Source: an uncultured Bacillota bacterium (GTDB lineage: Bacteria; Bacillota; Clostridia; Oscillospirales; Oscillospiraceae). From it: a DNA stretch of 16,716 nucleotides. Shown here in pieces: positions 1-8,094 of this stretch; positions within the stretch are counted from its first letter, which is position 1; each line of letters begins with the position of its first letter. The translations under genes and the position numbers were made by a program. Under the pieces are notes generated by a model. That model did not search any database. It worked only from the letters and a program-made list of their open reading frames with translations, and was not told the DNA's origin. The stretch is from positions 1 to 16,716 of the forward strand of contig CALACZ010000221.1 in assembly GCA_937890735.1 (NCBI GenBank), written 5' to 3'.

Positions 1-60
1 GAGTCGCGCAAGAGCATGTTGGTTACCAAAACCCACCAGAAGATGCACTTTGCCGTATGA
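1..60 (+). CDS. C-terminal end of an unidentified gene (partial)
   Basis: Frame 1 is open from the left edge and ends at a TGA at 58-60, giving 19 residues that end in KMHFAV. The stop overlaps the ATG of the next gene in the arrangement ATGA, which suggests translational coupling in one operon and supports this being a real gene end rather than chance. The visible tail has no recognisable motif, so no function can be given. Confidence 0.35.
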   Translation, partial: ESRKSMLVTKTHQKMHFAV

Positions 61-299
61 GTACAGGATTTGTTTACCCGGTTATTGATATGCGTGCCAC
101 AGGCACGCATATCAAAGAACTGATGGACGCGCGGGAAGTTGCGGTTCAGGATGTCCAAGATACAATGGGGCTTGCGTCACCACAGGCAGTATATCGTTGG
201 TTGCGCGGCAGCAATTTGCCTTCGGTTGACAACTTGTTTGCGCTCAGCCGTTACCTGAATGTGCAAATGGAAGATGTGCTTGTTGAAAGAGCGGCATAA
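57..299 (+). CDS. Short XRE/Cro-family helix-turn-helix regulator
   Basis: An 80-residue protein made almost entirely of one XRE-type DNA-binding domain (about residues 15-75). The segment ASPQAVYRWLRG looks like the recognition-helix region, and LPSVDNLFALSRYLNV is the following helix pair. The N-terminal stretch FVYPVIDMRATG and the motif PQAVYRW resemble a family of small regulators that I recall as common in Clostridia, often near integrated elements. That resemblance supports the start at 57 rather than the later ATG at 90. The ATG overlaps the stop of the preceding gene, and no strong ribosome binding site is visible, so translation may depend on coupling. A terminator follows 10 bases after the stop. 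The target genes are unknown. A perfect 25-bp inverted repeat lies inside its first codons (see separate entry). Confidence 0.8.
   Translation: MSTGFVYPVIDMRATGTHIKELMDAREVAVQDVQDTMGLASPQAVYRWLRGSNLPSVDNLFALSRYLNVQMEDVLVERAA
88..112. repeat. Perfect inverted repeat in the 5' part of the XRE gene
   Basis: Arms at 88-98 and 102-112 are exact reverse complements (11 bp each) around the spacer ACA. The repeat lies 31 bases into the reading frame and surrounds the second in-frame ATG at 90. It could be an autoregulatory operator or an mRNA hairpin near the start of translation. It may also be a coincidence of the codons for DMRATGTHI. Symmetry is seen directly; function is inference. Confidence 0.4.
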
Positions 300-508
300 C
301 GCAAAAGACGGGCGGGAAGCAATTTGCTTCCCGCCCTTGCTGTTACTGTCTCATGCGACCGCCCACCAGAAACGTTCTGAACTGCGACCTCCACATGCAC
401 GGTCGATTTGGAAACGCCGAAATGCTTCGCCGCGTCACGGATGGTGGTGCGGTGTTCGATGATGTACACAGCAAGCTCCTGCGCTCGTGTCTCAAGATCT
501 TCCTTCAT
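251..508 (-). pseudogene. Truncated SpoIIID-like sporulation regulator
   Basis: The first 40 codons (508 down to 389) closely resemble SpoIIID, the mother-cell sporulation transcription factor. They include KEDLETRAQELAVYIIEH and the helix-turn-helix AAKHFGVSKSTVH. SpoIIID proteins normally continue for another 40 or more residues with a basic helix and an RGG-containing tail needed for DNA binding. Here the similarity ends abruptly after STVH. The frame then reads through the terminator hairpin at 310-336 and into the antisense of the XRE gene until 251. The other two frames stop at 351-353 and 346-348, just before the terminator, so a frameshift or internal deletion is likely. The start is secure: GGAGGT at 515-520 lies 6 bases upstream of ATG 508. 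Probably a decayed extra copy. An 85-residue functional variant cannot be excluded. Confidence 0.6.
310..336. terminator. Bidirectional rho-independent terminator after the XRE gene
   Basis: An 11-bp perfect stem (310-320 with 326-336, arm GGGCGGGAAGC) closes a 5-base loop. It starts 10 bases after the XRE stop. The plus strand continues with TTGCTGTT; the minus strand continues with GTCTTTTGCG, a better U-rich tail. It could therefore also have terminated the minus-strand SpoIIID-like gene, whose present open frame runs straight through it. Confidence 0.75.
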
Positions 509-597
509 GTGGGCACCTCCAAGCTGTGTATGCTACAACATCCTATGCCTGAAAGCAGCCCGGTATACGAAAAGCGGCAATGCACCGAAAAGAGCAT

Positions 598-645
598 AAA
601 AAGCAGCACGGGCGGCGGCGTTTTCCGCGGCTCGTGCTGCTTTTT
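598..645. terminator. Bidirectional rho-independent terminator
   Basis: Arms at 598-610 and 633-645 pair as AAAAAGCAGCACG with its exact complement (13 bp) around a 22-base GC-rich loop that can pair further. Both strands end in T runs. It lies 6 bases beyond the stop of the minus-strand GH32 fragment, so it probably terminated the ancestral sucrose-hydrolase gene or operon. Confidence 0.8.
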
Positions 646-651
646 TGATAC

Positions 652-1191
652 TTATTGGAGCTTCCCTTCCTCGAGCGAAAATGTTCCGATCAGGCACACG
701 TTGCGGTACGCCGGGCAGTGCATCGGCGAGACGCAGAGCATATGCTTTTCGCCGAGCGGGATCAGGTCGGGGCATTCCCACATCGTGCCGAAGCGCCCTT
801 CGCCGCATGCCAGCACGCCGCGATACTGCCAATTGAAAAGATCACGCGAGGAAAACAGCAGCGCCGCGCCGTCGCCGTCCAGACTCGCGCCACAGACAAA
901 GCAGAACGTGCCGTCCGCCTCGCGCCAGAGCTTCGGGTCGCGGAAATTTTCCGGGTCGATGCCCTCCGGCGCGCAGACAACGGGGTTGTGCTCGTACTTT
1001 TGAAACGTCACGCCGTCGTCGCTCCACGCAAGGCACTGCGCCTGCACGCAGCGCCCGTCCCGATAGCACACGCCCGTGTACAGAAGATACAGCCGCTCGC
1101 CCACAACGAGCGCGCTGCCGGAGAAGCAGCCGCCCTGCTCGTGCATCTCATACAGCTCACTCGGCACAAGCGCCGGCGGAAGCTGCGTCAC
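652..1191 (-). pseudogene. GH32 (sucrose-6-phosphate hydrolase/fructosidase-like) fragment
   Basis: The 179-residue frame matches the middle of a GH32 five-bladed beta-propeller enzyme. It shows CFSGSALV and LYLLYTG near residues 22-40, NFRDPKLW (D85, the RDP transition-state stabiliser) and MWECPDL (E139, the ECP acid/base). A complete enzyme is roughly 450-500 residues. The N-terminal block with the WMNDPNG nucleophile is missing: an in-frame stop lies 5 codons upstream of the GTG at 1191, and no WMNDPNG-like coding is found up to 1370. No ribosome binding site precedes the GTG. The C-terminal beta-sandwich is also absent, because the frame stops at 652 right beside a terminator. Both key residues kept here are intact but the nucleophile is lost, so the product should be inactive. 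Best read as a decaying remnant of a sucrose or fructan gene. Confidence 0.75.
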
Positions 1192-1306
1192 TCCGCTTAA
1201 AACTTAAATATTCTACATAGGGCTTTTTGTACTGCCCGCGCAATCTGGGGCGGTTCAGCGCCTTCGGCGTGGTTTTATGTTCTGAAAAGAAAGCACATTT
1301 TCTGAA

Positions 1307-1340
1307 TTGCCGGATGCACCATCCGGGCGCATAATATAAT
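1307..1340 (+). promoter_or_regulatory. Putative promoter of the GH123 operon with palindromic operator
   Basis: TTGCCG at 1307-1312 and CATAAT at 1330-1335 are spaced by 17 bases; a stronger TATAAT at 1335-1340 overlaps, though its spacing to the same -35 is 22. A perfect palindrome, CCGGATG-CAC-CATCCGG (1310-1326), sits exactly between the two boxes, where a repressor would block polymerase. The rest of the gap 1192-1386 has no other recognisable feature except the ribosome binding site GGAGGAGG at 1373-1380. Promoter and operator roles are inference. Confidence 0.5.
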
Positions 1341-1386
1341 CAGTATTCAAACATCTTGCAGCCGCGTGTGCCGGAGGAGGAAGCCT

Positions 1387-3048
1387 ATGAACATTCAGCT
1401 CATTCAAATTCCGCCGCTTCAGAAATTTCGCCCCACCGACTCGTTTTTTGACCATGCCGAGCTCCGCGAGCAGACTGTCCTGCGCGGGGAACGGTTCTGC
1501 TATCAGGTTTGTATTCGCTCAAATATCCGGCAGTCCGTGACCGTCTCGCTGGAAAGTGAGCTTGCCCCATACTGCAAGCTCTATCTTGTGAAAAACGTGG
1601 TCATGGACGTGCCCGCGCGCACGGAAGCGCTGCACGGAGAGGATTATATCTCTCTTGAGCCCGGTCTCATGCCGGATCTGCTCCTGCCGGTCGGCGAGCA
1701 AAACCGTGAGCTGTTCCTCTCCGACGCGCCCACCGTTTTCTGGGTCAGGGCGGATATTCCGCAGGAGCTGGCGGCGGGCGACTATACGATCCGCCTGCGT
1801 CTGACCACTGCGGACGCGCAGTCCTCCGGCGGCGATGCGGAATCGGTCATGCAGCTGCACGTTCTTCCCGCGCAGATGCCGGAGCAGCAGCTCATCTACA
1901 CCCGCTGGCTCTATATCGACTGCATAGCCGTGCAGCACCATGTGGAGATCTTTTCGGAGCAGCACTGGCAGCTCATCGACCAGTATATCGCCGCTGCCGT
2001 GGATGTCGGCATCAACATGGTCCTCGTCCCGGTCCACACGCCGCCGCTCGATGTCGCAGTCGGGGCGACGCGCCCCTGCGTGCAGCTTGTTGACATCGAA
2101 AAATGTGGGGAAAACTACCGCTTTGGTTTTGAACGCCTGCACCGCTTTCTCGCCATCTGCCGGAAAAACGGCGTGCGCTATTACGAGATCGCGCACCTGT
2201 TCTCGCAATGGGGCGCAAAATGCGCGGCAAATATCCTTGTGACGGAAAACGGGAAGAGCAGCTATCTGTTCGGCTGGCACACGCCCGCAAACGATCCCGC
2301 CTACACGGATTTCCTGAAGCAGTACCTCACTGCGATCTGCGGGGAGCTGCAAAAGGAGGGCATCAGCCGCCAGACCTACTTCCACATCTCCGACGAGCCG
2401 TCTCTGGAAGCGATCGACAGCTACCGAAGCGCGGCAGAGATCATCCGCCCGCTGATCGGTGAGTGCCGGACGCTGGATGCGCTGTCGGACTACGCGTTTT
2501 ACGAAAAAGGGCTGGTGGAGTGCCCCGCTACCTCCATCGACCACATTCAGGTCTTTCTGGATCACCATGTGCCCGATCAGTGGCTGTATTACTGCTGCTT
2601 CCCGGAGAGCGTCTATGCGAACAGCTTCCTTGCCATGCCGCTGCGCAGGACGAGAATGCTCGGCTTTTTGATGTACAAATACAGTATTCGCGGTTTTTTG
2701 CACTGGGGCTTCAATTTTTACAATTCGATCCTGTCGCGCTACCCCATTAATCCCTATCTGACCACGTCTGCGGACGGCGCGTTCCCGTCCGGCGACCCGT
2801 TCATCGTCTATCCGGGGCAGGATGCGGCCCTGCCGTCCATGCGTGGCGAGACCATGTACGCGGCGATCCAGGACATGGACCTCTGTCTCGCGCTGGAGCG
2901 CCGGATCGGTCGCAACGCCGTAGTGCAGATGATCGACGAAGAGGCGGGCTATGATATTCGCTTTGACCGCTATCCCAAAAACGACCGTTATCTGACGGAG
3001 CTTCACGCCAAAATGGTGCAGCGCATTGCGCAGGAGGACGCAATATGA
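1387..3048 (+). CDS. GH123-family glycoside hydrolase (formerly DUF4091), probable beta-N-acetylgalactosaminidase
   Basis: A 553-residue protein with an N-terminal beta-sandwich (about residues 1-165) and a C-terminal TIM-barrel of the GH123_cat/DUF4091 type. Characterised GH123 enzymes release terminal beta-GalNAc using substrate-assisted catalysis with an adjacent Asp-Glu pair; here D336-E337 in HISDEPS fits that dyad. The C-terminal hallmarks GFLHWGFNFYNS and, later, SMRGETMYAAIQDMDLCLALE match the family end. No signal peptide is present, so it should act in the cytoplasm on imported oligosaccharides. The ATG at 1387 is preferred over upstream in-frame codons because GGAGGAGG lies 6 bases before it. 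It is the first gene of a four-gene operon and its stop overlaps the GH20 start. Family assignment is fairly secure; the exact GalNAc specificity is inferred, since most DUF4091 proteins are uncharacterised. Confidence 0.8.
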   Translation: MNIQLIQIPPLQKFRPTDSFFDHAELREQTVLRGERFCYQVCIRSNIRQSVTVSLESELAPYCKLYLVKNVVMDVPARTEALHGEDYISLEPGLMPDLLLPVGEQNRELFLSDAPTVFWVRADIPQELAAGDYTIRLRLTTADAQSSGGDAESVMQLHVLPAQMPEQQLIYTRWLYIDCIAVQHHVEIFSEQHWQLIDQYIAAAVDVGINMVLVPVHTPPLDVAVGATRPCVQLVDIEKCGENYRFGFERLHRFLAICRKNGVRYYEIAHLFSQWGAKCAANILVTENGKSSYLFGWHTPANDPAYTDFLKQYLTAICGELQKEGISRQTYFHISDEPSLEAIDSYRSAAEIIRPLIGECRTLDALSDYAFYEKGLVECPATSIDHIQVFLDHHVPDQWLYYCCFPESVYANSFLAMPLRRTRMLGFLMYKYSIRGFLHWGFNFYNSILSRYPINPYLTTSADGAFPSGDPFIVYPGQDAALPSMRGETMYAAIQDMDLCLALERRIGRNAVVQMIDEEAGYDIRFDRYPKNDRYLTELHAKMVQRIAQEDAI

Positions 3049-4676
3049 AACAGGGATCTTTCCGCGGTCTCGGCACGATGCTCGACTGTTCGAGAAATGC
3101 TGTGCCGAATCTGGAAGCGCTCAAAAAATGGATCAGACTGACAGCAGAGCTCGGCTTCAACACGCTCCTGCTGTACACCGAGGATACATATGAAATCCCC
3201 GGTGAGCCGTATTTCGGCTATATGCGCGGGCGCTATACGCAGCAGGAGCTGCGTGAGCTGGATGCTTATGCTCATGCGCGCGGCATGACGCTCATCCCCT
3301 GCATCCAGACGCTGGCGCACCTGTACGCCATCAAGCGCTGGCCGGAATACTGGCAGCATTTTGACACGGAGGACATTCTGCTGGCAGATGACGAACGGGT
3401 ATATCTGCTCATTGAGCATATGTTCCAGAGTCTTGCAGCATCATTTTCCTGCCGGACGGTGCATCTTGGCATGGACGAAGCGGAGATGATCGCCCGGGGG
3501 CGCTATTATTCGCAGCACGGTGACTGCGACCGCCTTCAATTGCTGCTCCGGCATTTAAGGCACGTCTGCGCGATCGGTGCGCGATACGGCTTCCGCTTCC
3601 TCATCTGGTCGGATATGTTCTTCAAGCTCGCCACCGGCGGGCAGTATTATGACGATCAGATGCAGATCGACGAGCGCGTGCGGGAGCAAATTCCCGAAAA
3701 CGTCGAACTCGTCTACTGGGACTACTATTCTACGCAAAAACCGCACTATGACGGTATGCTCCGGGCGCACCAGAAGCTGAAAGGAAGCACCTGGTTTGCC
3801 GGTGGTCTTTGGAAGTGGACGGGCTATGCACCGCATAACGGCTACAGCATCGAAATCACAAAGGCGGCGCTCGCAAGCTGCCGGGAACACGGCGTACAAG
3901 ATGTCTTTTTCACCATGTGGGGCGACGACGGCGGCGAATGCTCGCCCTTTACGCTCCTGCCGTCGCTGTTTTACGCATCCGAGCTTGCCAAAGGTCATGC
4001 GGATGACGCTGCCATCCGGGAAGCCTTTGAACGCCGCTTTGGCATCGCGTTTGACGATTTTATGCAGCTCGACCTGCCGGGAACGCGCAACGCGCTTACG
4101 GACGGATACCGCAATCTGGATAAGCTGCTGCTGTATAATGACCCGTTCATGGGCATGATGGACAAGACCGTCCGGCACGGTGAGGCTGCGCAGTTCGGCG
4201 TCTGCGCGGAGCGGCTGGAAGCGTTGGCGCACCTGCCGGAGTGGGGGTATCTGTTTGAGGCGCTCGGCGCGCTGTGCCGGGTGCTGGAGGTGAAGGCGGA
4301 GCTGGGGGTGCGCGTACACAAGGCGTACCATAGCGGTGACAGGGACGCGCTCCGCGCACTCATTTCCGATTTTGACGAGGCGCTTCGCCGCCTGGAGCGA
4401 TTCCACGCCGTCTACCGCGCGCAGTGGATGCGGGAAAATAAGCCGCACGGCTTTGACGTGCAGGACATCCGCCTCGGCGGGCTGATGCAGCGGCTGAAAA
4501 CCTGCCGCGCGCGGCTGGCACAGTATTGCAGCGGCGAGCTCGACCGGCTGGAGGAGCTGGAAGAAACGCGGCTCGACTTCTTTGACGGCGGCAGGCGCTG
4601 CCCCACGCCGTCCTTTACGCCCTGGGGGCTCATCGCCACGGCAAACATCGTTTATAACACGGGAATGCTCATATAA
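3045..4676 (+). CDS. GH20 beta-N-acetylhexosaminidase
   Basis: A 543-residue enzyme predicted to remove terminal beta-linked GlcNAc or GalNAc. The catalytic TIM barrel begins almost at once (FRGLGTMLDCSRNAVP), with LLLYTEDTYEIPGEPYFGYM and IPCIQTLAHL typical of the streptococcal GH20C-like branch. The HLGMDEAE motif supplies the catalytic pair D144-E145, the Asp stabilising the substrate's acetamido group and the Glu acting as acid/base. WTGYAPHNG and FTMWGDDGGE are further active-site strands. About residues 345-543 form a helical C-terminal region. There is no signal peptide, which suggests a cytoplasmic enzyme. The start overlaps the preceding stop (ATGA at 3045-3048), with AGGAGG at 3032-3037, so it is translationally coupled to the GH123 gene. 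The two enzymes use the same substrate-assisted mechanism and likely share an amino-sugar glycan substrate (inference). Confidence 0.92.
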   Translation: MKQGSFRGLGTMLDCSRNAVPNLEALKKWIRLTAELGFNTLLLYTEDTYEIPGEPYFGYMRGRYTQQELRELDAYAHARGMTLIPCIQTLAHLYAIKRWPEYWQHFDTEDILLADDERVYLLIEHMFQSLAASFSCRTVHLGMDEAEMIARGRYYSQHGDCDRLQLLLRHLRHVCAIGARYGFRFLIWSDMFFKLATGGQYYDDQMQIDERVREQIPENVELVYWDYYSTQKPHYDGMLRAHQKLKGSTWFAGGLWKWTGYAPHNGYSIEITKAALASCREHGVQDVFFTMWGDDGGECSPFTLLPSLFYASELAKGHADDAAIREAFERRFGIAFDDFMQLDLPGTRNALTDGYRNLDKLLLYNDPFMGMMDKTVRHGEAAQFGVCAERLEALAHLPEWGYLFEALGALCRVLEVKAELGVRVHKAYHSGDRDALRALISDFDEALRRLERFHAVYRAQWMRENKPHGFDVQDIRLGGLMQRLKTCRARLAQYCSGELDRLEELEETRLDFFDGGRRCPTPSFTPWGLIATANIVYNTGMLI

Positions 4677-4689
4677 GGGAGGGGTTCTT

Positions 4690-6882
4690 ATGACCGAACA
4701 GGCGCTTCGGGCGCTGTTTGACGCGCTCAGTCAGGAGGAAAAGATCGGGCAGCTGCTTCAGCTTGAAGCCGGATTTTTTGCGCAGTCCGATTTTCAGACA
4801 GGTCCGGCAGCGGCGCTCGGCTTGCAGGCGCAGGACGCCGCCCTCTGCGGCTCGGTCCTGAATCTGCGCGGCGCGGAGGAGGCAAAGGCGGTGCAGGCGC
4901 GGTTTATCCGCCAGCATCCGCACCATATTCCGCTGCTTTTGATGCTGGACGTGATCAACGGCTATGAGACTGCCTTCCCGATCCCGCTGGCGCAGGCGTG
5001 CTCGTTCCGCCCGGAGCTGACGCAGGCGCTGTGCGCAGCGGCGGCAAGGGAAGCGTCTGCCGACGGTCTGCACGTTACCTTTTCGCCGATGGCGGACCTC
5101 GCCGCCGACTGCCGCTGGGGGCGCGTGATGGAGTCCTCCGGCGAAGACCCGCTGCTCTGCGCCGCGTTTTCCGCCGCGGCGGTCCGCGGCTATCAGGGAG
5201 ACGATCTTGCGCACGGCGGCACGCTCGCCGCCTGCGGAAAGCATTTTGCGGGCTATGGCGCGCCGCTCGCTGGCAGCGAATACGCGCAGGTCGAGCTGAG
5301 CCCCGCAGCATTTCAAAGCGACTATCTCAGCGGCTACCGCGCGTGCATCGGCGCCGGGAGCAGGCTGATGATGACCGCGTTCAACACCGTCGATGGCATC
5401 CCCGCCAGCGGCAGCAAGCCGCTGCTGCGCGATCTGCTGCGCGGGCAGCTCGGCTTTGAGGGCCTGCTGATCTCCGATTACAGCGCCATCGCGGAAATGA
5501 TCCGGCACGGCTACGCGGAGGATCGCCGCAGCGCGGCGCGGCTGGCTCTGGAGGCGGGCGTAGACATGGAAATGGTCGGCGTGTGCTATGTGCGCGAGCT
5601 GGATGCGCTGGTGCGCAGCGGCGAAATTCCGCAGCGCCTGATCGACGAGGCGGCGTGGCGCGTTTTGAAGTTAAAAAATGATCTTGGTCTGTTTGAAGAT
5701 CCCTATCGCGGCGCGGACGCAGAAAAATTCCGCGCCTGCGCGCTGGAAAACCGCACGCTTGCCGCGCAGGCGGCGGCAGAGACGTTCGTTCTGCTCAAAA
5801 ATGACGGCGGTCTTCTCCCGCTGGGCGCGCAAAAAGCCGCGTTTATCGGTCCGTATGCCGAAAGCCGGGCGCTGCACGGCGCGTGGTCGTTCTTCTGCCG
5901 CGAGGCGGATACCGTCAGCATCCGGCAGGGCGTGGAGGCGCTCGGAAAGGCGGCTGCATTCTGCAAGGGCGCGCCGCTGCTCGCTCCCGGAGCGATAATT
6001 CCCGGCTTTTCCGCCGACTATGTGGAATCCGAAACGGAAGAAACGCAGGCTACGCTGCTGCGGGAGGCTGTCCGTGCGGCAAGCGCCGCCGAGACCGTCG
6101 TCCTCTGCCTCGGTGAGCAGCGCCTGCAATCCGGCGAAGGCGGCAGCCGCGCCGAGCCGGTGCTCCCCGCGCCGCAGATGCAGCTGCTGCGCGCCGTGCG
6201 CGACGTCAACCCGAATATCGTGCTGATCCTGTTTGCCGGTCGTCCGCTGCTCCTGCGCGACGTGCTCCCGCTCTGCAAGAGTCTCCTCTATGTCTGGTTT
6301 CCCGGCTCGATGGGCGGTGCCGCCATTGCGGAGGTTCTGTACGGCGAAAAAGAGCCTGTCGGGCGGCTGAGCATGAGTTTCCCGGCATCCGTCGGGCAGT
6401 GCCCCATCAGCTACCGGGCTCTGAATACGGGCCGTCCTGAGGCGCTTGTCCCGACCGGGCGCTTTCACAACGGGTATCAGGACTGCCCGTCCGCGCCGCT
6501 GTTCCCGTTTGGCTTCGGTCTCTCTTACAGCGCGTGGCAGTGCGGTCCTCTGACAGCTGACCGCGCCGCGTTTGCATCCGGCGAACACCTTGTACTCACC
6601 TGTACTGTCCGCAACATCGGCAGGCGGAAAAGCAGCACCGTTTTGCAGCTTTATCTTCAGGATGTATGCGCCAGCGTCTGCCGCCCCCGCCGCGAACTGA
6701 AGGACTGGCATCATGTGACACTCGCACCGGGTGCGGAAACAGCAGTATCGTTTGAGGTCACGGAGCGGATGCTGCAATTTTACGGTCCTGACGGTGCGCT
6801 GCGCGCCGAGGCAGGTGAATTTCGCGCGTATGCCGGGTTTGACTCCGGCACGCAGAACGCCTGCGCGTTCTATTTTCAGTAA
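4690..6882 (+). CDS. GH3 beta-glycosidase, BglX-like, cytoplasmic
   Basis: A 730-residue GH3 enzyme. The order is an N-terminal TIM barrel (about 1-350; VMESSGEDPLL, KHFAGYGAPLAGSEY), an alpha/beta sandwich (about 370-590) and a C-terminal fibronectin III-like domain (about 640-725) after PFGFGLSYS. The nucleophile is D263 in LLISDYSAI. The acid/base is probably E483 in LQSGEGGSR. KHFAGYG and the three-domain layout fit beta-glucosidase/xylosidase-type members such as BglX rather than NagZ-type hexosaminidases, which carry a KH-PGHG-DSH motif. Unlike E. coli BglX it has no signal peptide. The start at 4690 follows GGGAGGGG at 4677-4684; an open stretch upstream to 4582 lies inside the GH20 gene and lacks such a site. 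It is 13 bases behind GH20. The sugar released cannot be read from sequence; beta-glucoside or beta-galactoside are possible. Confidence 0.9.
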   Translation: MTEQALRALFDALSQEEKIGQLLQLEAGFFAQSDFQTGPAAALGLQAQDAALCGSVLNLRGAEEAKAVQARFIRQHPHHIPLLLMLDVINGYETAFPIPLAQACSFRPELTQALCAAAAREASADGLHVTFSPMADLAADCRWGRVMESSGEDPLLCAAFSAAAVRGYQGDDLAHGGTLAACGKHFAGYGAPLAGSEYAQVELSPAAFQSDYLSGYRACIGAGSRLMMTAFNTVDGIPASGSKPLLRDLLRGQLGFEGLLISDYSAIAEMIRHGYAEDRRSAARLALEAGVDMEMVGVCYVRELDALVRSGEIPQRLIDEAAWRVLKLKNDLGLFEDPYRGADAEKFRACALENRTLAAQAAAETFVLLKNDGGLLPLGAQKAAFIGPYAESRALHGAWSFFCREADTVSIRQGVEALGKAAAFCKGAPLLAPGAIIPGFSADYVESETEETQATLLREAVRAASAAETVVLCLGEQRLQSGEGGSRAEPVLPAPQMQLLRAVRDVNPNIVLILFAGRPLLLRDVLPLCKSLLYVWFPGSMGGAAIAEVLYGEKEPVGRLSMSFPASVGQCPISYRALNTGRPEALVPTGRFHNGYQDCPSAPLFPFGFGLSYSAWQCGPLTADRAAFASGEHLVLTCTVRNIGRRKSSTVLQLYLQDVCASVCRPRRELKDWHHVTLAPGAETAVSFEVTERMLQFYGPDGALRAEAGEFRAYAGFDSGTQNACAFYFQ

Positions 6883-6894
6883 GGAGGCTTTTCC

Positions 6895-8052
6895 ATGGCG
6901 GTCACACGGCTTCACGCGGAGGACTACGAGGAATTTCTGGATTTTATCGATCAGGTATTTTCGCAGGATCTCATCCGCGTCCACTTTCAGGAGGATATGC
7001 CGCTGCTGTTTAAGCCCGACGAGGCGCATATGCAGATGCAGTACGCCTACCGCGACGAGCGCGGGCGCATCCGCGCGGCGATCGGCGTGATCCCCTACAC
7101 CTACCGCGTCGGCGGCGAGGACTTTGCCGCCAGAACCATCACCAACGTTGCCACGCACTACCGCTATGCCGGGCGCGGCTATATGCAGCAAATCTTCCGG
7201 CAGGTCTTTGACGATCTGCGGCAGGAGGGGGCAGACTTTGCCGTTTTGCACGGCAACCGCGAGCGCTACCGCCATACCGGCTTTGAGATGGCGGGCTCGT
7301 GCGATGTGGCACTGTTTGAGGCATACAACATCCCCAACCGCAAAAAGCGCGGCGAGCGCTACGACTTCACCTTCCGGCAGCTCACAGATAGCGACGTGGA
7401 ACTCATCCGCCGCTGTCTGGCGCTATTTGACCGGGAGGGGCAGCACTACGTCCGCACGGAGCAGAATTTCCTGGACTTCCAGCGGATGTGGGAGGGGCGC
7501 GCCTTCGCCATTTTCGATCAAAGCGGAGATTTTTGCGGCTATCTCAACTTTTACACCCGCTTCGGCACGGCGATCCGCGAGCTGCTGCTCACCTGCCCCG
7601 CGCAGGCGGCAAGCGTCGTCTACGCGTTCATGCTGGCGCAGGCGTTGGAGGAGGTCGCAGTATATCCGTCGCCATTTGACCCGATTTTGAATCGGGTCAT
7701 CTATGAGGCGGCGGAATATGTCACGAACGGGCAGACGACCCGCCTGAATCTGCTGCGCCCGGAGCGCTTTTTGCAAGCGTGTCTGGAACTCAAGCACCGC
7801 AGCGGCGCGTACATGCCGCAGGGCAAGCTGGTGCTGGAAAGCGTTCTGGGGCGTCTGCTGATCCGCAACGACGGCACGTTCACCGTCCAGAAAACGGAGC
7901 GTCCCGTCGACCTGACCCTTGCGCAGGACGAGGTCTACGGTCTGCTGTTCGGACCGTCGCCGCGCGTCTTTGCGCCGTATTCCGCGCAGCTCGGCGCGCT
8001 CGGCGCATGGTTTCCGCTGCCGTTTTACATCCACTTTACAGACCTGTACTAA
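6895..8052 (+). CDS. Eis-like GNAT N-acetyltransferase
   Basis: A 385-residue protein with the three-part Eis architecture: an N-terminal GNAT fold (about 1-150), a second GNAT-like fold (about 150-285) and a C-terminal sterol-carrier-like domain. The acetyl-CoA loop is visible as VATHYRYAGRGYM (residues 85-97). Y125 in ERYRHTGFE matches the position of the catalytic tyrosine of mycobacterial Eis. The protein ends in an aromatic residue (Y385); in Eis the C-terminal carboxylate of a terminal aromatic acts as general base. Eis enzymes transfer acetyl groups to amines of aminoglycosides and peptides; the natural substrate here is unknown. It starts 12 bases after the GH3 stop with a GGAGGC site, so it is the last gene of the glycosidase operon. 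This suggests, but does not show, acetylation of an amino sugar or a sugar-linked amine. Confidence 0.85.
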   Translation: MAVTRLHAEDYEEFLDFIDQVFSQDLIRVHFQEDMPLLFKPDEAHMQMQYAYRDERGRIRAAIGVIPYTYRVGGEDFAARTITNVATHYRYAGRGYMQQIFRQVFDDLRQEGADFAVLHGNRERYRHTGFEMAGSCDVALFEAYNIPNRKKRGERYDFTFRQLTDSDVELIRRCLALFDREGQHYVRTEQNFLDFQRMWEGRAFAIFDQSGDFCGYLNFYTRFGTAIRELLLTCPAQAASVVYAFMLAQALEEVAVYPSPFDPILNRVIYEAAEYVTNGQTTRLNLLRPERFLQACLELKHRSGAYMPQGKLVLESVLGRLLIRNDGTFTVQKTERPVDLTLAQDEVYGLLFGPSPRVFAPYSAQLGALGAWFPLPFYIHFTDLY

Positions 8053-8094
8053 TAAACGAAGCGCCGGTCCGCGATGGACCGGCGCTTCGTTTAT
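8052..8094. terminator. Shared convergent terminator, 19-bp perfect stem
   Basis: Arms 8052-8070 and 8076-8094 are exact reverse complements around the 5-base loop GCGAT. The last base of the acetyltransferase stop (TAA 8050-8052) starts one arm, and the stop of the minus-strand gene (8091-8093) lies inside the other. The GTTTAT and CGTTTAT ends are only modestly U-rich, but the very long stem should terminate both converging operons. Confidence 0.85.
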